Below the pieces are notes generated by a model. The model was not told where the DNA came from. It searched no databases and saw only the letters and a list, made by a program, of their open reading frames with translations. This document shows positions 53,106 to 62,059 of a stretch of 64,000 nt of DNA, piece after piece. Each line of letters begins with the position of its first letter. Position 1 is the first letter of the stretch. A program made the position numbers and the translations under genes. The stretch is from Planctomycetaceae bacterium. GTDB lineage: Bacteria > Planctomycetota > Planctomycetia > Planctomycetales > Planctomycetaceae. Location of the stretch: NCBI GenBank assembly GCA_021732415.1, contig JAKFVC010000050.1, positions 1 through 64,000 on the forward strand, given 5' to 3'.

Positions 53106-54608
53106 TTACTTCTGCGCTGCCAGATCCAAACACATCATGTGGTCTTCGCACCGCAAGTACAGTCGTTTCCGCGACAGGACCGGGGCGGCCCAGCTGGGGT
53201 ATTTCATGCCGGGGAATTTGATGCGGGAGATCTCTTTGAATTCCTTCGGATTGACTTCGACCAGTGCAAGGAGACCGCGTTCGCCGAGGACGATGAATTT
53301 GCCTTCGGCCATGATGGCTGAGCCGCGTCCGTAATAGCGTGACGAGTTGGCTTCGACGTCGTTGGGGTCCTCCGGCAGGTTCGCGGGCAGGCCGTCGGTT
53401 TCCCAGACGATGTCTCCCGTTTTCAGATCGATGCAGCGGAACTTCGCTTCGCCTTCGTGACGGCCGCTGAAGCCGTAGAGATACCCGGCGTGATGAATGG
53501 TCGTGGACCAGTGCGTCTGCAAGTTGCGGCTCTTCCAGATCTCGACGGCCCCTTTGCCGTCTGGCTTGATCTTCAACAATGCGGCGCCCGCCTTATAGGC
53601 CGCCGAAAGCAGGACCTCGTCGCCGATGATGACCGGCCGGGCCGCGTTGACCGATTCGAAGGAATCCGAGCGGAAGAAGTAGCTGAACCGGATTTCGCCA
53701 TCGGTGGGGTTCAGTGACACCAGGCCGTCTCGCATCAGGGAGAAGACATGGTCGTGACCGTGGATCTTTGCCGCGATGAGAGAAGAATAGCTGGCCAGCT
53801 TGTCGTCGAGTTGCGAGCCGTCGGGTGAAGTCCAAGTCTTCTTGTCGACGTTCTGCCAGACCGTTTTTCCAGTGTCGGCGTCGAAGGCGACGACACCCGC
53901 ATTGGGTTTGCCACCAACCATGACAATCAGCAATTTGCCATGCAGAATGGGCGTGCTGCCCACGCCAAAAAACGCGTCGGGGATCTTCCAGTCGGCTGCG
54001 GTGTCTCGCAACCAGATCTGCTTGCCGGTTTCAATGTTGAGGCACAGCAGCTTGCCCTCGGCGCCAAAGGTGTAGCAGCGGTCGGCGGTCAATAACGGGC
54101 TGCAGCGCGGGCCGTTGTTGTAGCCATAGGGGTCCGAGAAGTTGCTGTCGTAGGCGTGGGTCCAGATCGCTTTACCAGTGTCGGCCGTGAGGCAATCGAC
54201 GATCTCTTCATTGCGGACGCGGTGATGGACGACAAGTCGGTTTCCGCGCACCGAGGGGGCGCTGTAACCGGTGCCGACGGCCTTTTCCCAGACCACTGGC
54301 GGGCCTTTCTCCGGCCACTTGGCGAGTAATCCCGTTTCGGTGGAGGTGCCGTCGTCGCGCGGACCGAGGAACTTGGGCCAGTCTTCACCTTGACGCGTGG
54401 CTTCGGCGACTTTCGGGGCCGCGGTGTTTACCACTACCGGTTCAGTCAGTTCGGCCGGGGCATCAACTTGGGCGCGGGCTGCCGGTTCCGGAGTCGCTGG
54501 TTTCTGATCGGCGGCCTTGGCGGCGTCTTCGGCGTTGGCACATCCCCACTGCAATCCACTGCAAATGACAAGCAGCACTGCATACCACGTATTTTTGAAG
54601 CGATTCAC
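53106..54608 (-). CDS. PQQ-like beta-propeller lipoprotein
   Basis: A 500-aa protein of the PQQ-binding-like repeat family. Repeats such as GKAIWTHAYDSNFSDPYGY, FGAEGKLLCLNIETGKQIWL, NAGVVAFDADTGKTVWQNVD and FRCIDLKTGDIVWETDG show the DxxTG..xW blade pattern. Seven- or eight-bladed propellers of this kind are often periplasmic or surface proteins in planctomycetes. GTG at 54608 is chosen because GAGGGT precedes it and the resulting signal (LLVICSGLQWGC, Cys23) looks like a lipoprotein signal; the TTG at 54635 is less likely. The enzymatic role is unknown. Confidence 0.82.
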   Translation of the reverse strand: MNRFKNTWYAVLLVICSGLQWGCANAEDAAKAADQKPATPEPAARAQVDAPAELTEPVVVNTAAPKVAEATRQGEDWPKFLGPRDDGTSTETGLLAKWPEKGPPVVWEKAVGTGYSAPSVRGNRLVVHHRVRNEEIVDCLTADTGKAIWTHAYDSNFSDPYGYNNGPRCSPLLTADRCYTFGAEGKLLCLNIETGKQIWLRDTAADWKIPDAFFGVGSTPILHGKLLIVMVGGKPNAGVVAFDADTGKTVWQNVDKKTWTSPDGSQLDDKLASYSSLIAAKIHGHDHVFSLMRDGLVSLNPTDGEIRFSYFFRSDSFESVNAARPVIIGDEVLLSAAYKAGAALLKIKPDGKGAVEIWKSRNLQTHWSTTIHHAGYLYGFSGRHEGEAKFRCIDLKTGDIVWETDGLPANLPEDPNDVEANSSRYYGRGSAIMAEGKFIVLGERGLLALVEVNPKEFKEISRIKFPGMKYPSWAAPVLSRKRLYLRCEDHMMCLDLAAQK

Positions 54609-54694
54609 GAGACCCTCGCAGTCGGCGTTTTCCAAGATCGGTCGAACTTATCAACAGTTATGGATTGAACTCCGAATCGAGCGGGGATGCAACC

Positions 54695-55093
54695 TCAGAC
54701 AGGCGTTTGGACTGCGACGTAGTTCGAGACCTCAATCAAATTCAGATCAGGGTCGCGAAAGTAGATCGACTCGATGGGACCGAGAGCGCCCGTTCTGCGG
54801 ACCGGGCCTTCCAGGATCGCGATGTGGCACGATTGGATGTGGGCGATGACTGCCGCCAGCGGCGTGCTGGAAATGAAGCACAGATCGGCCGAGCCTGGCG
54901 TTGGCCGTTGGGCTTTGGGTTCGAATTCCTGGCCCGCTTGGTGCAGGTTGATTTTGCTCTGACCGAACGCCAGTGCCCGACGCCCCGCCCCAAACGTGAC
55001 GACCTGCATGCTCAGAACTCGCTGGTAGAAGTCGCAGGTGGTGTCGATGTCTTGAACGGTGAGGACCAGGTGGTCGAGTCGATCGATCTGCAT
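54695..55093 (-). CDS. VOC family (glyoxalase-like) protein
   Basis: A 132-aa protein of the vicinal-oxygen-chelate superfamily: N-terminal DHLVLTVQDIDTTCDFYQRV and C-terminal IESIYFRDPDLNLIEVSNY, the two beta-alpha-beta-beta-beta modules with metal-ligand positions H8 in the first and E near the C-terminus. Functions in the family vary (lyase, dioxygenase, antibiotic resistance); the substrate is not predictable. The gene is followed by a 400-bp palindromic block upstream. Confidence 0.85.
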   Translation of the reverse strand: MQIDRLDHLVLTVQDIDTTCDFYQRVLSMQVVTFGAGRRALAFGQSKINLHQAGQEFEPKAQRPTPGSADLCFISSTPLAAVIAHIQSCHIAILEGPVRRTGALGPIESIYFRDPDLNLIEVSNYVAVQTPV

Positions 55094-55126
55094 GGAAGCC
55101 TTCGTCTATAGCGCGAGATCGGGTGT

Positions 55127-55488
55127 ACGATTTTCGAAATTGGCGGTATTGGACTCGTGGTACATGAAGAGCGCCCGATCCGCCAATTTCCAAAAATCGT
55201 GGCCCCGACCCCTGAGTTACTTGGAGAGATGTTTTTTTGGAACACTAATCTTCGCTAATCTCCACTAATCAAGAATGCATCGAGTATCGCCCTTGAACTC
55301 CTTTGTTCTTGTCTTGATTAGTGTGGATTAGCGAAGATTAGTGTTCTAAACTCTTCTTCTTGTATATTCAGTCTGTGTTGGTACATGCCGGGGTCGGGGC
55401 CACGATTTTTGGAAATTGACGGATCGACGTCTGTCTGGCTTTCAGTGATCGAGGGCCGCCAATTTCGAAAAATCGTAGACCCGACCCC
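55127..55488. repeat. Three-layer nested palindrome (a-b-F-F'-b'-a')
   Basis: Layers from outside in: ACGATTTTCGAAATTGGCGG (55127-55146) with CCGCCAATTTCGAAAAATCG + T (about 55456-55476); CCGCCAATTTCCAAAAATCG + TGGCCCCGACCCC (55180-55212) with 55390-55422; and the inner pair 55239-55274 with 55312-55346, whose arms are 10-bp words around CTAAT (CACTAATCTT, CGCTAATCTC). The inner family also occurs at about 46095-46215. The block fills the 405-bp gap between the VOC gene and the endonuclease V fusion; no gene is seen in it. Confidence 0.9.
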
Positions 55489-55498
55489 TCGTCTCAAG

Positions 55499-56614
55499 TT
55501 ATTCCTCTTTCGGTTGAATCAGTTTCGCGGCGTCTCGGCTGAGGCGGTCGGCCCAGAAGGTGGGATCGGGCAGGCGATGAGTCTGATTGAGTCTGCAGAC
55601 CAGTTCGGTGGCCGTGGCCAGATCCATGCGATGGCCGGGTGAGAAATACAACGGCTTCTTGCTCGTAAAAGGACGGAGTGCGGTTCCGACGACTTCGCCT
55701 TCGTGGATGATGGGGCGTGTCTTGCCCGGTTCAACGTCCTCCATGTCGACCTGGCCGAGGGGCAAGGTTTTGCCGACTCCAATCGTTGAGAGTCCAGTGA
55801 CAATTCCCAGGTGCGTGGCGATTCCCATCTTCCGCCGGTGTAGTGTTCCATGCCCATCGACGAAGAGAATCTGTGCAAGCTTGCCGGCGGATTTGACGGT
55901 CTCTAATAGTGGCAGGATGATGGGGATCTCGCGGAATGCCAGGAACCCTGAGATGTAGGGGAAACGTAACTCTTGCTCATGTGTAGCGGACCAGACCAAT
56001 TCACCGGTGTTGATGTCGACCAGGGCATACGCCGCGATAGCTCGTGTCGTTGTGGTATACGAGACATCGACCCCGCCCACTAGATGATCCAACTCGCCAC
56101 CCGCAATAGTGCCGTCGAGTTGATCGCGGATCGCTGCTGGAAGTACCAGAGAGACTTGTTCTGAGACAGTTGTTTGCCAGTCGGCCAGCGACTGTAGAGG
56201 AGCGTTGGAATGGAATTTCTCGACACCATAGTGACTGAGATCGACTTTGCCAGAGACAACCGCAATTCCGTCCGCTTCCAGCAAGGCCGTCTGATCCGCT
56301 GCTGAGCGGGCCTTATAGTCGCCCAGCGATCCATCGGCGCGTACGACACGATGCGTGCGACAGCGGGGCGTGGGCGGCTCTTCGATGAGCCAACTGGCAA
56401 CCCATTTGGCTGCGTGCGAACTGCCCAAGGCCTCGGCGAGCTGGCCGTACGTAGCGACCCGGCCTGGAGGAATCTGTTCCACGAGCAACCGGAGCGCGGC
56501 GGTTAGGTCGGGGAGTTCGGGCATCGCTGCGGCGAATGGTAATTCAAGATTGGCCAAGCTGTGGAGTTGTCCTGAAGTGGTGGATTCAGACAGAATACAA
56601 CGACTATCAATCAT
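55499..56614 (-). CDS. Alkyltransferase-like domain fused to endonuclease V
   Basis: About 371 aa. The N-terminal part (about residues 48-100) is MGMT/ATL-like: IPPGRVATYGQLAEALGSS and RCRTHRVVRADGSLGDY. In O6-alkylguanine transferases the active Cys lies next to HRV; here that place is Thr, with a Cys three residues before the His, so alkyl transfer is doubtful and lesion recognition (ATL-type) is more likely. The C-terminal part (about 180-370) is endonuclease V: VGGVDVSY (catalytic D about 183), GFLAFRE (E about 229) and LFVDGHGTLHRRKMG (D about 253), which nicks 3' of deoxyinosine. The start is uncertain: GTG 56626, ATG 56614 or ATG 56524. It is divergent from the GNAT gene. Confidence 0.85.
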   Translation of the reverse strand: MIDSRCILSESTTSGQLHSLANLELPFAAAMPELPDLTAALRLLVEQIPPGRVATYGQLAEALGSSHAAKWVASWLIEEPPTPRCRTHRVVRADGSLGDYKARSAADQTALLEADGIAVVSGKVDLSHYGVEKFHSNAPLQSLADWQTTVSEQVSLVLPAAIRDQLDGTIAGGELDHLVGGVDVSYTTTTRAIAAYALVDINTGELVWSATHEQELRFPYISGFLAFREIPIILPLLETVKSAGKLAQILFVDGHGTLHRRKMGIATHLGIVTGLSTIGVGKTLPLGQVDMEDVEPGKTRPIIHEGEVVGTALRPFTSKKPLYFSPGHRMDLATATELVCRLNQTHRLPDPTFWADRLSRDAAKLIQPKEE

Positions 56615-56665
56615 AGCAATCGTCACCGTGGATCAAGTACCAACGACGACACCGGCCGATTCAAC

Positions 56666-57532
56666 ATGCCAACTCCACTTCCTGACAGCCAGTTTCACAT
56701 TCGTCGAATGACACGTTCAGACGTGCCGTTGGCACTGCAACTGACGGTTCAGGCGGGTTGGAATCAAACGCCTGCCGATTGGTTGCGGATGCTCGAGATG
56801 GAACCGAATGGCTGCCTGGTGGCTGAGGTCGAGGGGACGCTGGTTGGGACGACGGTCTGCTGTACCTTCGATGGAATCGCGTGGTTAGCGTTGGTGTTGG
56901 TGGACACGGGATTTCGCGAGCGGGGGATCGGCCGCCGGCTGGTGCAGACCGGACTGAAATACGCGGATGACATGGGCGTGCGGACTGTGCGGCTGGATGC
57001 GACACCGCTGGGCCGGCCCGTTTATGAGCGACTCGGCTTTCAGCCGCAGTTTGAGCTGTCGCGGTGGGGTGGTATCCCAACGAGTTCGGTCGTTAATTCG
57101 TCGATGCCACAAGTTGAAGTTGAGACGCTGGCCGCCGATTACGAACCGCTCTTCGAACTTGATCGACGGGCCATCTGTACGAACCGAAAAAAATTGTTGC
57201 AGCGATTGTTCGCCGAGTCTCCACCAGCCATCGTCAGGACCGCGGGGCGAGTTGCGAGTTTTTTGACTCGGCGACCGGGACGGATCTCAACCCAGATTGG
57301 ACCGGGTATCGGATCGCGTGGGGAATGCCGGATGTTGTTGGAGAGGGAGCTCGTGGCTTCTCGGGGGCAGCCAGTCATCATCGATATTCCGGTTGATCGA
57401 CCAGATCTCAATGCCGTTGTGGAGCAGGCCGGATTGACCGTGCAGCGGACGTTGTTGCGGATGTATCGCGGGGAAACCGTTGTTGAGAATGCGAGCCTGT
57501 TTCAGATCAGTTCGGGGGCGGAGTTGGGATAA
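56666..57532 (+). CDS. GNAT family N-acetyltransferase, two-domain
   Basis: A 288-aa protein. The N-terminal GNAT domain (about 10-135) carries the acetyl-CoA loop FRERGIGRRLVQTG and a C-terminal strand-helix RLDATPLGRPVYERLGF. The second half (about 145-285) resembles the accessory domain found in YitH/HolE-type acetyltransferases. The substrate is unknown. It is read divergently from the endonuclease V fusion (52 bp between the start at 56614 and this one), so they may share a regulatory region. Confidence 0.85.
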   Translation: MPTPLPDSQFHIRRMTRSDVPLALQLTVQAGWNQTPADWLRMLEMEPNGCLVAEVEGTLVGTTVCCTFDGIAWLALVLVDTGFRERGIGRRLVQTGLKYADDMGVRTVRLDATPLGRPVYERLGFQPQFELSRWGGIPTSSVVNSSMPQVEVETLAADYEPLFELDRRAICTNRKKLLQRLFAESPPAIVRTAGRVASFLTRRPGRISTQIGPGIGSRGECRMLLERELVASRGQPVIIDIPVDRPDLNAVVEQAGLTVQRTLLRMYRGETVVENASLFQISSGAELG

Positions 57533-57533
57533 A

Positions 57534-57669
57534 TTTGGACTGCGGTGATTCAGCACCGCTTTCTGGTGGGATGTTGATAGACTGATAAGTCGCAGCTTGT
57601 GCTCAACCCGCAGCTGACTTGGTACCTCAACCTGAAATTGAAAGCGGTGATGAATCACCGCAGTCCAAA
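57534..57669. repeat. 30-bp inverted repeat around the GNAT-DUF1549 gap
   Basis: The arms TTTGGACTGCGGTGATTCAG + CACCGCTTTC (57534-57563) and 57640-57669 match as reverse complements at 29 of 30 positions. The right arm ends 30 bp before the start of the DUF1549/DUF1553 gene. Confidence 0.9.
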
Positions 57670-57699
57670 GTTGCGTGTGATGTCACCGAAGGATTTCCC

Positions 57700-59937
57700 A
57701 TGACGGCCAGACGCTCAGCTTGCGATGCTCGGTGGCCGCTGATGTTTTCTGTTGGCCTGCTTGGGCTTGGCATGGGGTTTGTCCGCGGTGAGGAGACCAT
57801 TCCGGTCGAACCCATCGTCGAGCCGGAAATCTCTGCGAGCGACCGTACACATTGGGCTTTCCGACCGTTGCTCGATAGTGAAGTCCCTGCAGTTCGGGAT
57901 ATGGCCTGGCCGGTCAATCCTGTTGATCGGTTTATTCTTTCCCGCTTGGAAGCCGCGAAGCTCCGCCCAATGCCTCCCGCGGATCGATTGACCTATCTGC
58001 GGCGCGTTACGTTTGATCTCACCGGTTTGCCGCCGACTCCTGACGAGCAGGCGGACTTCCTGGCCAACTCTACGCCCGATGCTTGCGAGCGGTTGATTGA
58101 TCGACTGTTGGCCTCGCCTGCGTATGGTGAGCGGTGGGCTCAGCATTGGCTCGATCTGGCGCGGTTTGCTGAGACTGACGGGTATGAACATGATCTCGTC
58201 CGACCGAATGCCTGGCGATTTCGGGACTGGGTTGTCGATGCCTTGAATCGAGATCTTCCGTATGACGAATTCGTTCGCTTGCAGTTGGCGGGTGATCTGA
58301 TTCATCCCGGTGACCCGTCGGCAACGGTGGCGACTGGCTGGCTGCTGTGCGGGCCCGATATGCCTGATATCAATAATCAGGATGAACGCCGCCACACGGT
58401 GTTGAATGAGATGACTTCAACCGTGGGAGCCGTGTTTCTGGGACTGCAAGTCGGGTGTGCTCAGTGCCATGATCACAAATATGATCCGCTCAGTCAGGCT
58501 GATTTCTATCGACTGCGGGCCTGTTTTGAAGCGGGTGAAATCTTCAAAGATCATCCCATTCCCACCGCTGCCGAACAGGCGGAATTTGCCGCCCGAGAGC
58601 AGGAGCGCGGGGCAGCGAGTCGAGAACTTGAGCCCCGGCTGACGGGATTGATGGATGCCGCGAAGCAGCGGCTGCGGGACAAGAACCCGGACCTGCAGCC
58701 CAGTGCGAAGGAGTTGCTGGCCGCTCTGACGGAGGAAGAACGCCGGCAACATCAGGAGTTGTCTCGGCAACGCGATCTGCTGCCGAAACTTCCCGAATTG
58801 CCTGCGGGACGCGTCCTGCGGGAAGGGGCACCGAAACCCTGTCGTCTCGCGATTCGCGGCGATTTTCGTCGGTTGGGAGCGGAGTTGTCCCCGGGCTGGC
58901 CGCGGGTATTGCGGACTTCGGCGGCGTCTGATCAGGGCCCTGCCCCGCAGGCAAATCCTCGGCTGGCATTGGCCCATTGGTTGACGCAGCCCGAGAATTC
59001 CCTGGCTTGCCGTGTCATCGTGAATCGGGTCTGGCAATACCATTTCGGTGAAGGTTTGGTGAGGTCCTCGAGCGACTTCGGGACGATGGGAGTCAGTCCC
59101 ACGCATCCTGAGTTGCTGGACTGGCTGGCTCGAGAATTTCCGCGTCATGGTTGGAGTCTCAAGTGGTTGCACAAGCTGTTGCTGATTTCAGCGACGTATC
59201 AGCAGGCGAGCCGCCCCGATTCATCCGAGTGGTCTGCCCCGTTGCGTGACGACGCCAAGGCGGCGTGGCTGGAAGCTCGGGCTCTTGATCCGCAAAACAA
59301 GTTGTTGAGCCGCATGTCACGCTTGCGATTGGAGGGCGAGGCGATCCGGGACAGCATGCTGGCGGCCGCGGGTGAATTGAGTGCTCGGCGCGGCGGGCCC
59401 GGGATTCGGCCCCCGTTGCCAGCAGAAATGGTGGCGACGTTACTGAAGAATCAGTGGCCGGTGACGCCGGATGTCACGGAGCATCGTCGGCGAAGCGTCT
59501 ACTTATTCGTGCGCCGCAATCTGCGTTATCCGTTATTTGAAGCATTCGACCGGCCCGATTCTAATGCCAGTTGCCCGCGGCGAAATCAGTCGACGATCGC
59601 TCCGCAGGCGTTGATTTTGTTGAATTCGGAAGTGTCGCTGGCGGCAGCTCGGGATCTGTGTGGATCGCTACTGCGTCACTCGCCAAACGAACGAGCTGGT
59701 CAGGTTACGTTGGCCTATCAGTTGACCCTGGGACGTTCGCCGCAGGCGGATGAGATGCAGACTGCACTGGGCTTTTTGCGAGCGGAGACCGAGCGGCTGG
59801 AGGCCACAAAACGGCCGGCCACGGAGTTGGCGGTCCCGGATCATTTGCCTGCTGGCGTGAGTGCCGAATCTGCCGCGGCGCTGACGGAGTTCTGTTTGGC
59901 GATCTTCAATGTGAACGAGTTCATCTACGTGGATTGA
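57700..59937 (+). CDS. DUF1549/DUF1553 (PSCyt2/PSD1) domain protein
   Basis: A 745-aa exported protein: signal peptide LMFSVGLLGLGMGFVRG, then the PSCyt2 (DUF1549) region with VDRFILSRLEAAKLRPMPPA, DRLTYLRRVTFDLTGLPPTP, RWAQHWLDLARFAETDGYEH and the c-type haem-like CAQCH (C253, C256, H257), then PSD1 (DUF1553) with LAHWLTQPENSLACRVIVNR, VWQYHFGEGLVRSSSDFG and RRNQSTIAPQALILLN. Such proteins are abundant in planctomycetes and linked to polysaccharide degradation by association; no activity is proven. The ATG at 57700 follows GAAGGA. Its usual DUF1501 partner is not adjacent here. Confidence 0.9.
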   Translation: MTARRSACDARWPLMFSVGLLGLGMGFVRGEETIPVEPIVEPEISASDRTHWAFRPLLDSEVPAVRDMAWPVNPVDRFILSRLEAAKLRPMPPADRLTYLRRVTFDLTGLPPTPDEQADFLANSTPDACERLIDRLLASPAYGERWAQHWLDLARFAETDGYEHDLVRPNAWRFRDWVVDALNRDLPYDEFVRLQLAGDLIHPGDPSATVATGWLLCGPDMPDINNQDERRHTVLNEMTSTVGAVFLGLQVGCAQCHDHKYDPLSQADFYRLRACFEAGEIFKDHPIPTAAEQAEFAAREQERGAASRELEPRLTGLMDAAKQRLRDKNPDLQPSAKELLAALTEEERRQHQELSRQRDLLPKLPELPAGRVLREGAPKPCRLAIRGDFRRLGAELSPGWPRVLRTSAASDQGPAPQANPRLALAHWLTQPENSLACRVIVNRVWQYHFGEGLVRSSSDFGTMGVSPTHPELLDWLAREFPRHGWSLKWLHKLLLISATYQQASRPDSSEWSAPLRDDAKAAWLEARALDPQNKLLSRMSRLRLEGEAIRDSMLAAAGELSARRGGPGIRPPLPAEMVATLLKNQWPVTPDVTEHRRRSVYLFVRRNLRYPLFEAFDRPDSNASCPRRNQSTIAPQALILLNSEVSLAAARDLCGSLLRHSPNERAGQVTLAYQLTLGRSPQADEMQTALGFLRAETERLEATKRPATELAVPDHLPAGVSAESAAALTEFCLAIFNVNEFIYVD

Positions 59938-59947
59938 GTGTCGTTGA

Positions 59948-60394
59948 TCACTTCCTGACATCTGCCATTTCGCGTTTGCTTTCCCAGCGTTTCGGCAGCC
60001 CTTCCGGGGTGTAGCGGATCAGGATGAACTCCCACTTCTCGTAGATCGAGAGGTCGATATGCTGCTTGGCGAGTGCGATAGCATCTTGCTCCATTGTCTC
60101 GCGGAGCTGCTTGTTTTCGGGCGTTTCGAGTGACGGATCGAAGTCGACGGTCAGCACGATCCGCAGTCTGCTGGGGCCTCGGCCGCGTTCTTTTCCCCCT
60201 TCGACTCGCGGGGACGTTTCTCGCTTGAAACGCTGGACGAGGGCATGCCGCAGCGGTATGAAGGGGCGGTTATTGAAATAGGTGTAGAGCCACATCGTGC
60301 CCGTCGTCATGATGGCGAAGGTGAGCATTGCGATGACGACATATTTACCGGGAATACCGGGTTCTTCATTCGGGTTGGCAGGTTCGGATGACAT
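59948..60394 (-). CDS. Hypothetical single-pass membrane protein
   Basis: I do not recognise this 148-aa protein. After a short polar N-terminus (MSSEPANPNEEPGIPGK) a membrane helix YVVIAMLTFAIMTTGTMWLY (about 18-37) is followed by a basic region and a soluble domain with strands such as RLRIVLTVDFDP and WEFILIRYTPEGLPKRW. The ATG at 60394 is chosen, since the longer frame to 60529 runs into the inverted repeat at 60447-60599. Its stop lies 11 bp from the end of the DUF1549/DUF1553 gene, so the two are convergent. Confidence 0.7.
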   Translation of the reverse strand: MSSEPANPNEEPGIPGKYVVIAMLTFAIMTTGTMWLYTYFNNRPFIPLRHALVQRFKRETSPRVEGGKERGRGPSRLRIVLTVDFDPSLETPENKQLRETMEQDAIALAKQHIDLSIYEKWEFILIRYTPEGLPKRWESKREMADVRK

Positions 60395-60446
60395 TTCGTG
60401 AAGCGGGTCTCTGGAGTGGTGTTTGACAATCGCGGGGAGCGTACGT

Positions 60447-60599
60447 GTAGCGGAATCTCGTAAGAGTTCCGCCGGGGTGCTTAGCGGTTCACGATCGCCT
60501 AATTTGACCGCACCACACTCGTCATGCAATCGTGTTTTCGGGGTTCGGGAAAGTGTGGCTCGAATGTTATTCGGCGGAACTCTTACGAGATTCCGCTAC
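60447..60599. repeat. Perfect 28-bp inverted repeat
   Basis: GTAGCGGAATCTCGTAAGAG + TTCCGCCG (60447-60474) is the exact reverse complement of 60572-60599. The right arm ends 8 bp before the stop of the oxidoreductase gene (- strand). Confidence 0.9.
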
Positions 60600-60606
60600 T
60601 GCCATT

Positions 60607-61608
60607 CTACGACGCGGGGCGAACCCACGTTCCGGATTTGCCCGCTGCGACAATGGCTTCGATGACGTGCATGTTACCGACGGCATCTGAAATGGGAGTC
60701 GGAACTGGGGTGTCATTGAGGATGGCTTGTGACATCACATCCCCCTGGATCGTGTATTGATCGCAGGTTGACAACACAATCTCGGACGTAATGGCCGCCG
60801 TAGCATGCCACATTTTGCACGGGCGATCGGGTGGTGCGTTGAAGGGGATTTCAATTTCGATCCGGCCGGTGGTGCCGACGATGTGGACTCGTTGATAGGG
60901 AAAGAGCTGCGTGCTGCAGGTGAAGGTCGCAGTTCCCTCGCCGAAATCCATGATTGCCGAGGCGATGCGGTCGGTCTTGAATTGCGGGTCGTATTCCACT
61001 TGCCCGAAGACGCGTGACGGTTCATGGCCGAAGATGAAGCGGGACAGCGAGATCGGATAGCAGCCAATATCCATCAGTCCGCCGCCGCCGAGGTCCGCCA
61101 TGTTGCGGATGTTGTTGCCGTCCGTGTTGAAGTACGAGAAGAACGACTGAATCGTGCGCAGAGTGCCGATCTGGCCTGTGGAAACCAGGCGCTTGGCCGT
61201 CACCCATTGCGGATGGTGGCGGTACATGAAGGCTTCCATCAGTTTCAGCTTGGGGAACCGCGCGCCGGCGTCGACGAGCAACTGGCCTTCCCGGGCCGTT
61301 AAGGCAATCGGCTTTTCACACAGGACGTGCTTGCCCGCTTCCAGGGCATGAATCGACAGGGGCACGTGCAGGTGGTTCGGCAGTGGATTGTAGATCGCGT
61401 CGATGTCGGGGTCGGCGATCAGGGCCTCGTAGGAACCGTAAGCCTTGGAGAGTCCCAATCGTTCGGCCGCGGCTGTGGCTTTATCAAGTGAGCGCGAGGC
61501 GATCCCGACGACTTCAGAATATTGGCCGCGCTGCATGGCCGGAATGACCTTCTCGGTGGCGATCTTCGCGACGCCGAGGATGCCCCAGCGCACTTTTGGG
61601 TGACTCAT
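60607..61608 (-). CDS. Gfo/Idh/MocA family oxidoreductase
   Basis: A 333-aa NAD(P)-dependent oxidoreductase. The N-terminal Rossmann motif is RWGILGVAKIATEKVIPAM, and CEKPIALTAREGQLL marks the catalytic Lys block (KP of the EKP motif). A D-x-G-C-Y motif (GLMDIGCYPISLSR) follows, as usual in the family. Typical substrates are sugars or cyclitols; which one cannot be told. The gene starts at 61608 and is complete. Planctomycetes carry many paralogs. Confidence 0.88.
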   Translation of the reverse strand: MSHPKVRWGILGVAKIATEKVIPAMQRGQYSEVVGIASRSLDKATAAAERLGLSKAYGSYEALIADPDIDAIYNPLPNHLHVPLSIHALEAGKHVLCEKPIALTAREGQLLVDAGARFPKLKLMEAFMYRHHPQWVTAKRLVSTGQIGTLRTIQSFFSYFNTDGNNIRNMADLGGGGLMDIGCYPISLSRFIFGHEPSRVFGQVEYDPQFKTDRIASAIMDFGEGTATFTCSTQLFPYQRVHIVGTTGRIEIEIPFNAPPDRPCKMWHATAAITSEIVLSTCDQYTIQGDVMSQAILNDTPVPTPISDAVGNMHVIEAIVAAGKSGTWVRPAS

Positions 61609-62059
61609 GTGGAAGGATCTCTACTGGAATACTTTGGATGTTGTGAACGCTGCCTAATACTAGCCCGCTGTAGCCTGACTCTCCAGAGTCGGGCGAGTTG
61701 ATTGCGAGTTTAGGAATGGGACTTATGGGACCAATGGGACGGATGGGACTTATGGGATTGGTGTTGAGTGCGGTGAGCTGAATTTGCCTGGCTCGTGAGC
61801 GGCACGGCGCTAGCCGCCGGTTCTGTTGGATTGGACGTCATACACAAGAACCGGTGGCGAGTGCCAATTGGCACTCGCTTTGAAGGAATTCCGTGTCAAT
61901 TCTGTGTTTGACTCAATCAGCCGGCACGCGTTAGCGTCCGGTTTCCGCTGGAAATTCGAGTCGATTGTTGCCCGAACCGTGGGCTAACGCCCAACGGCTG
62001 ATTTGTCGAATGGCTAAAGCGAGTACCATTTGGCTAGCGCCAGTCCGCTCACGGAATGA
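61609..62059. other. Non-coding gap with mixed repeats
   Basis: About 450 bp with no gene. It holds a CCCGACTC-family palindrome (61670-61694), a single arm of the ATGGGACNN 9-bp family (61716-61759), GCCGCCGGTTCT (61813-61824) against AGAACCGGTGGC (61847-61858), and a perfect 22-bp palindrome centred on AATT at 61857-61878 (GCGAGTGCC...). The tail holds CTAACGCCCAACGGCTGATT-type repeats. Confidence 0.7.
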
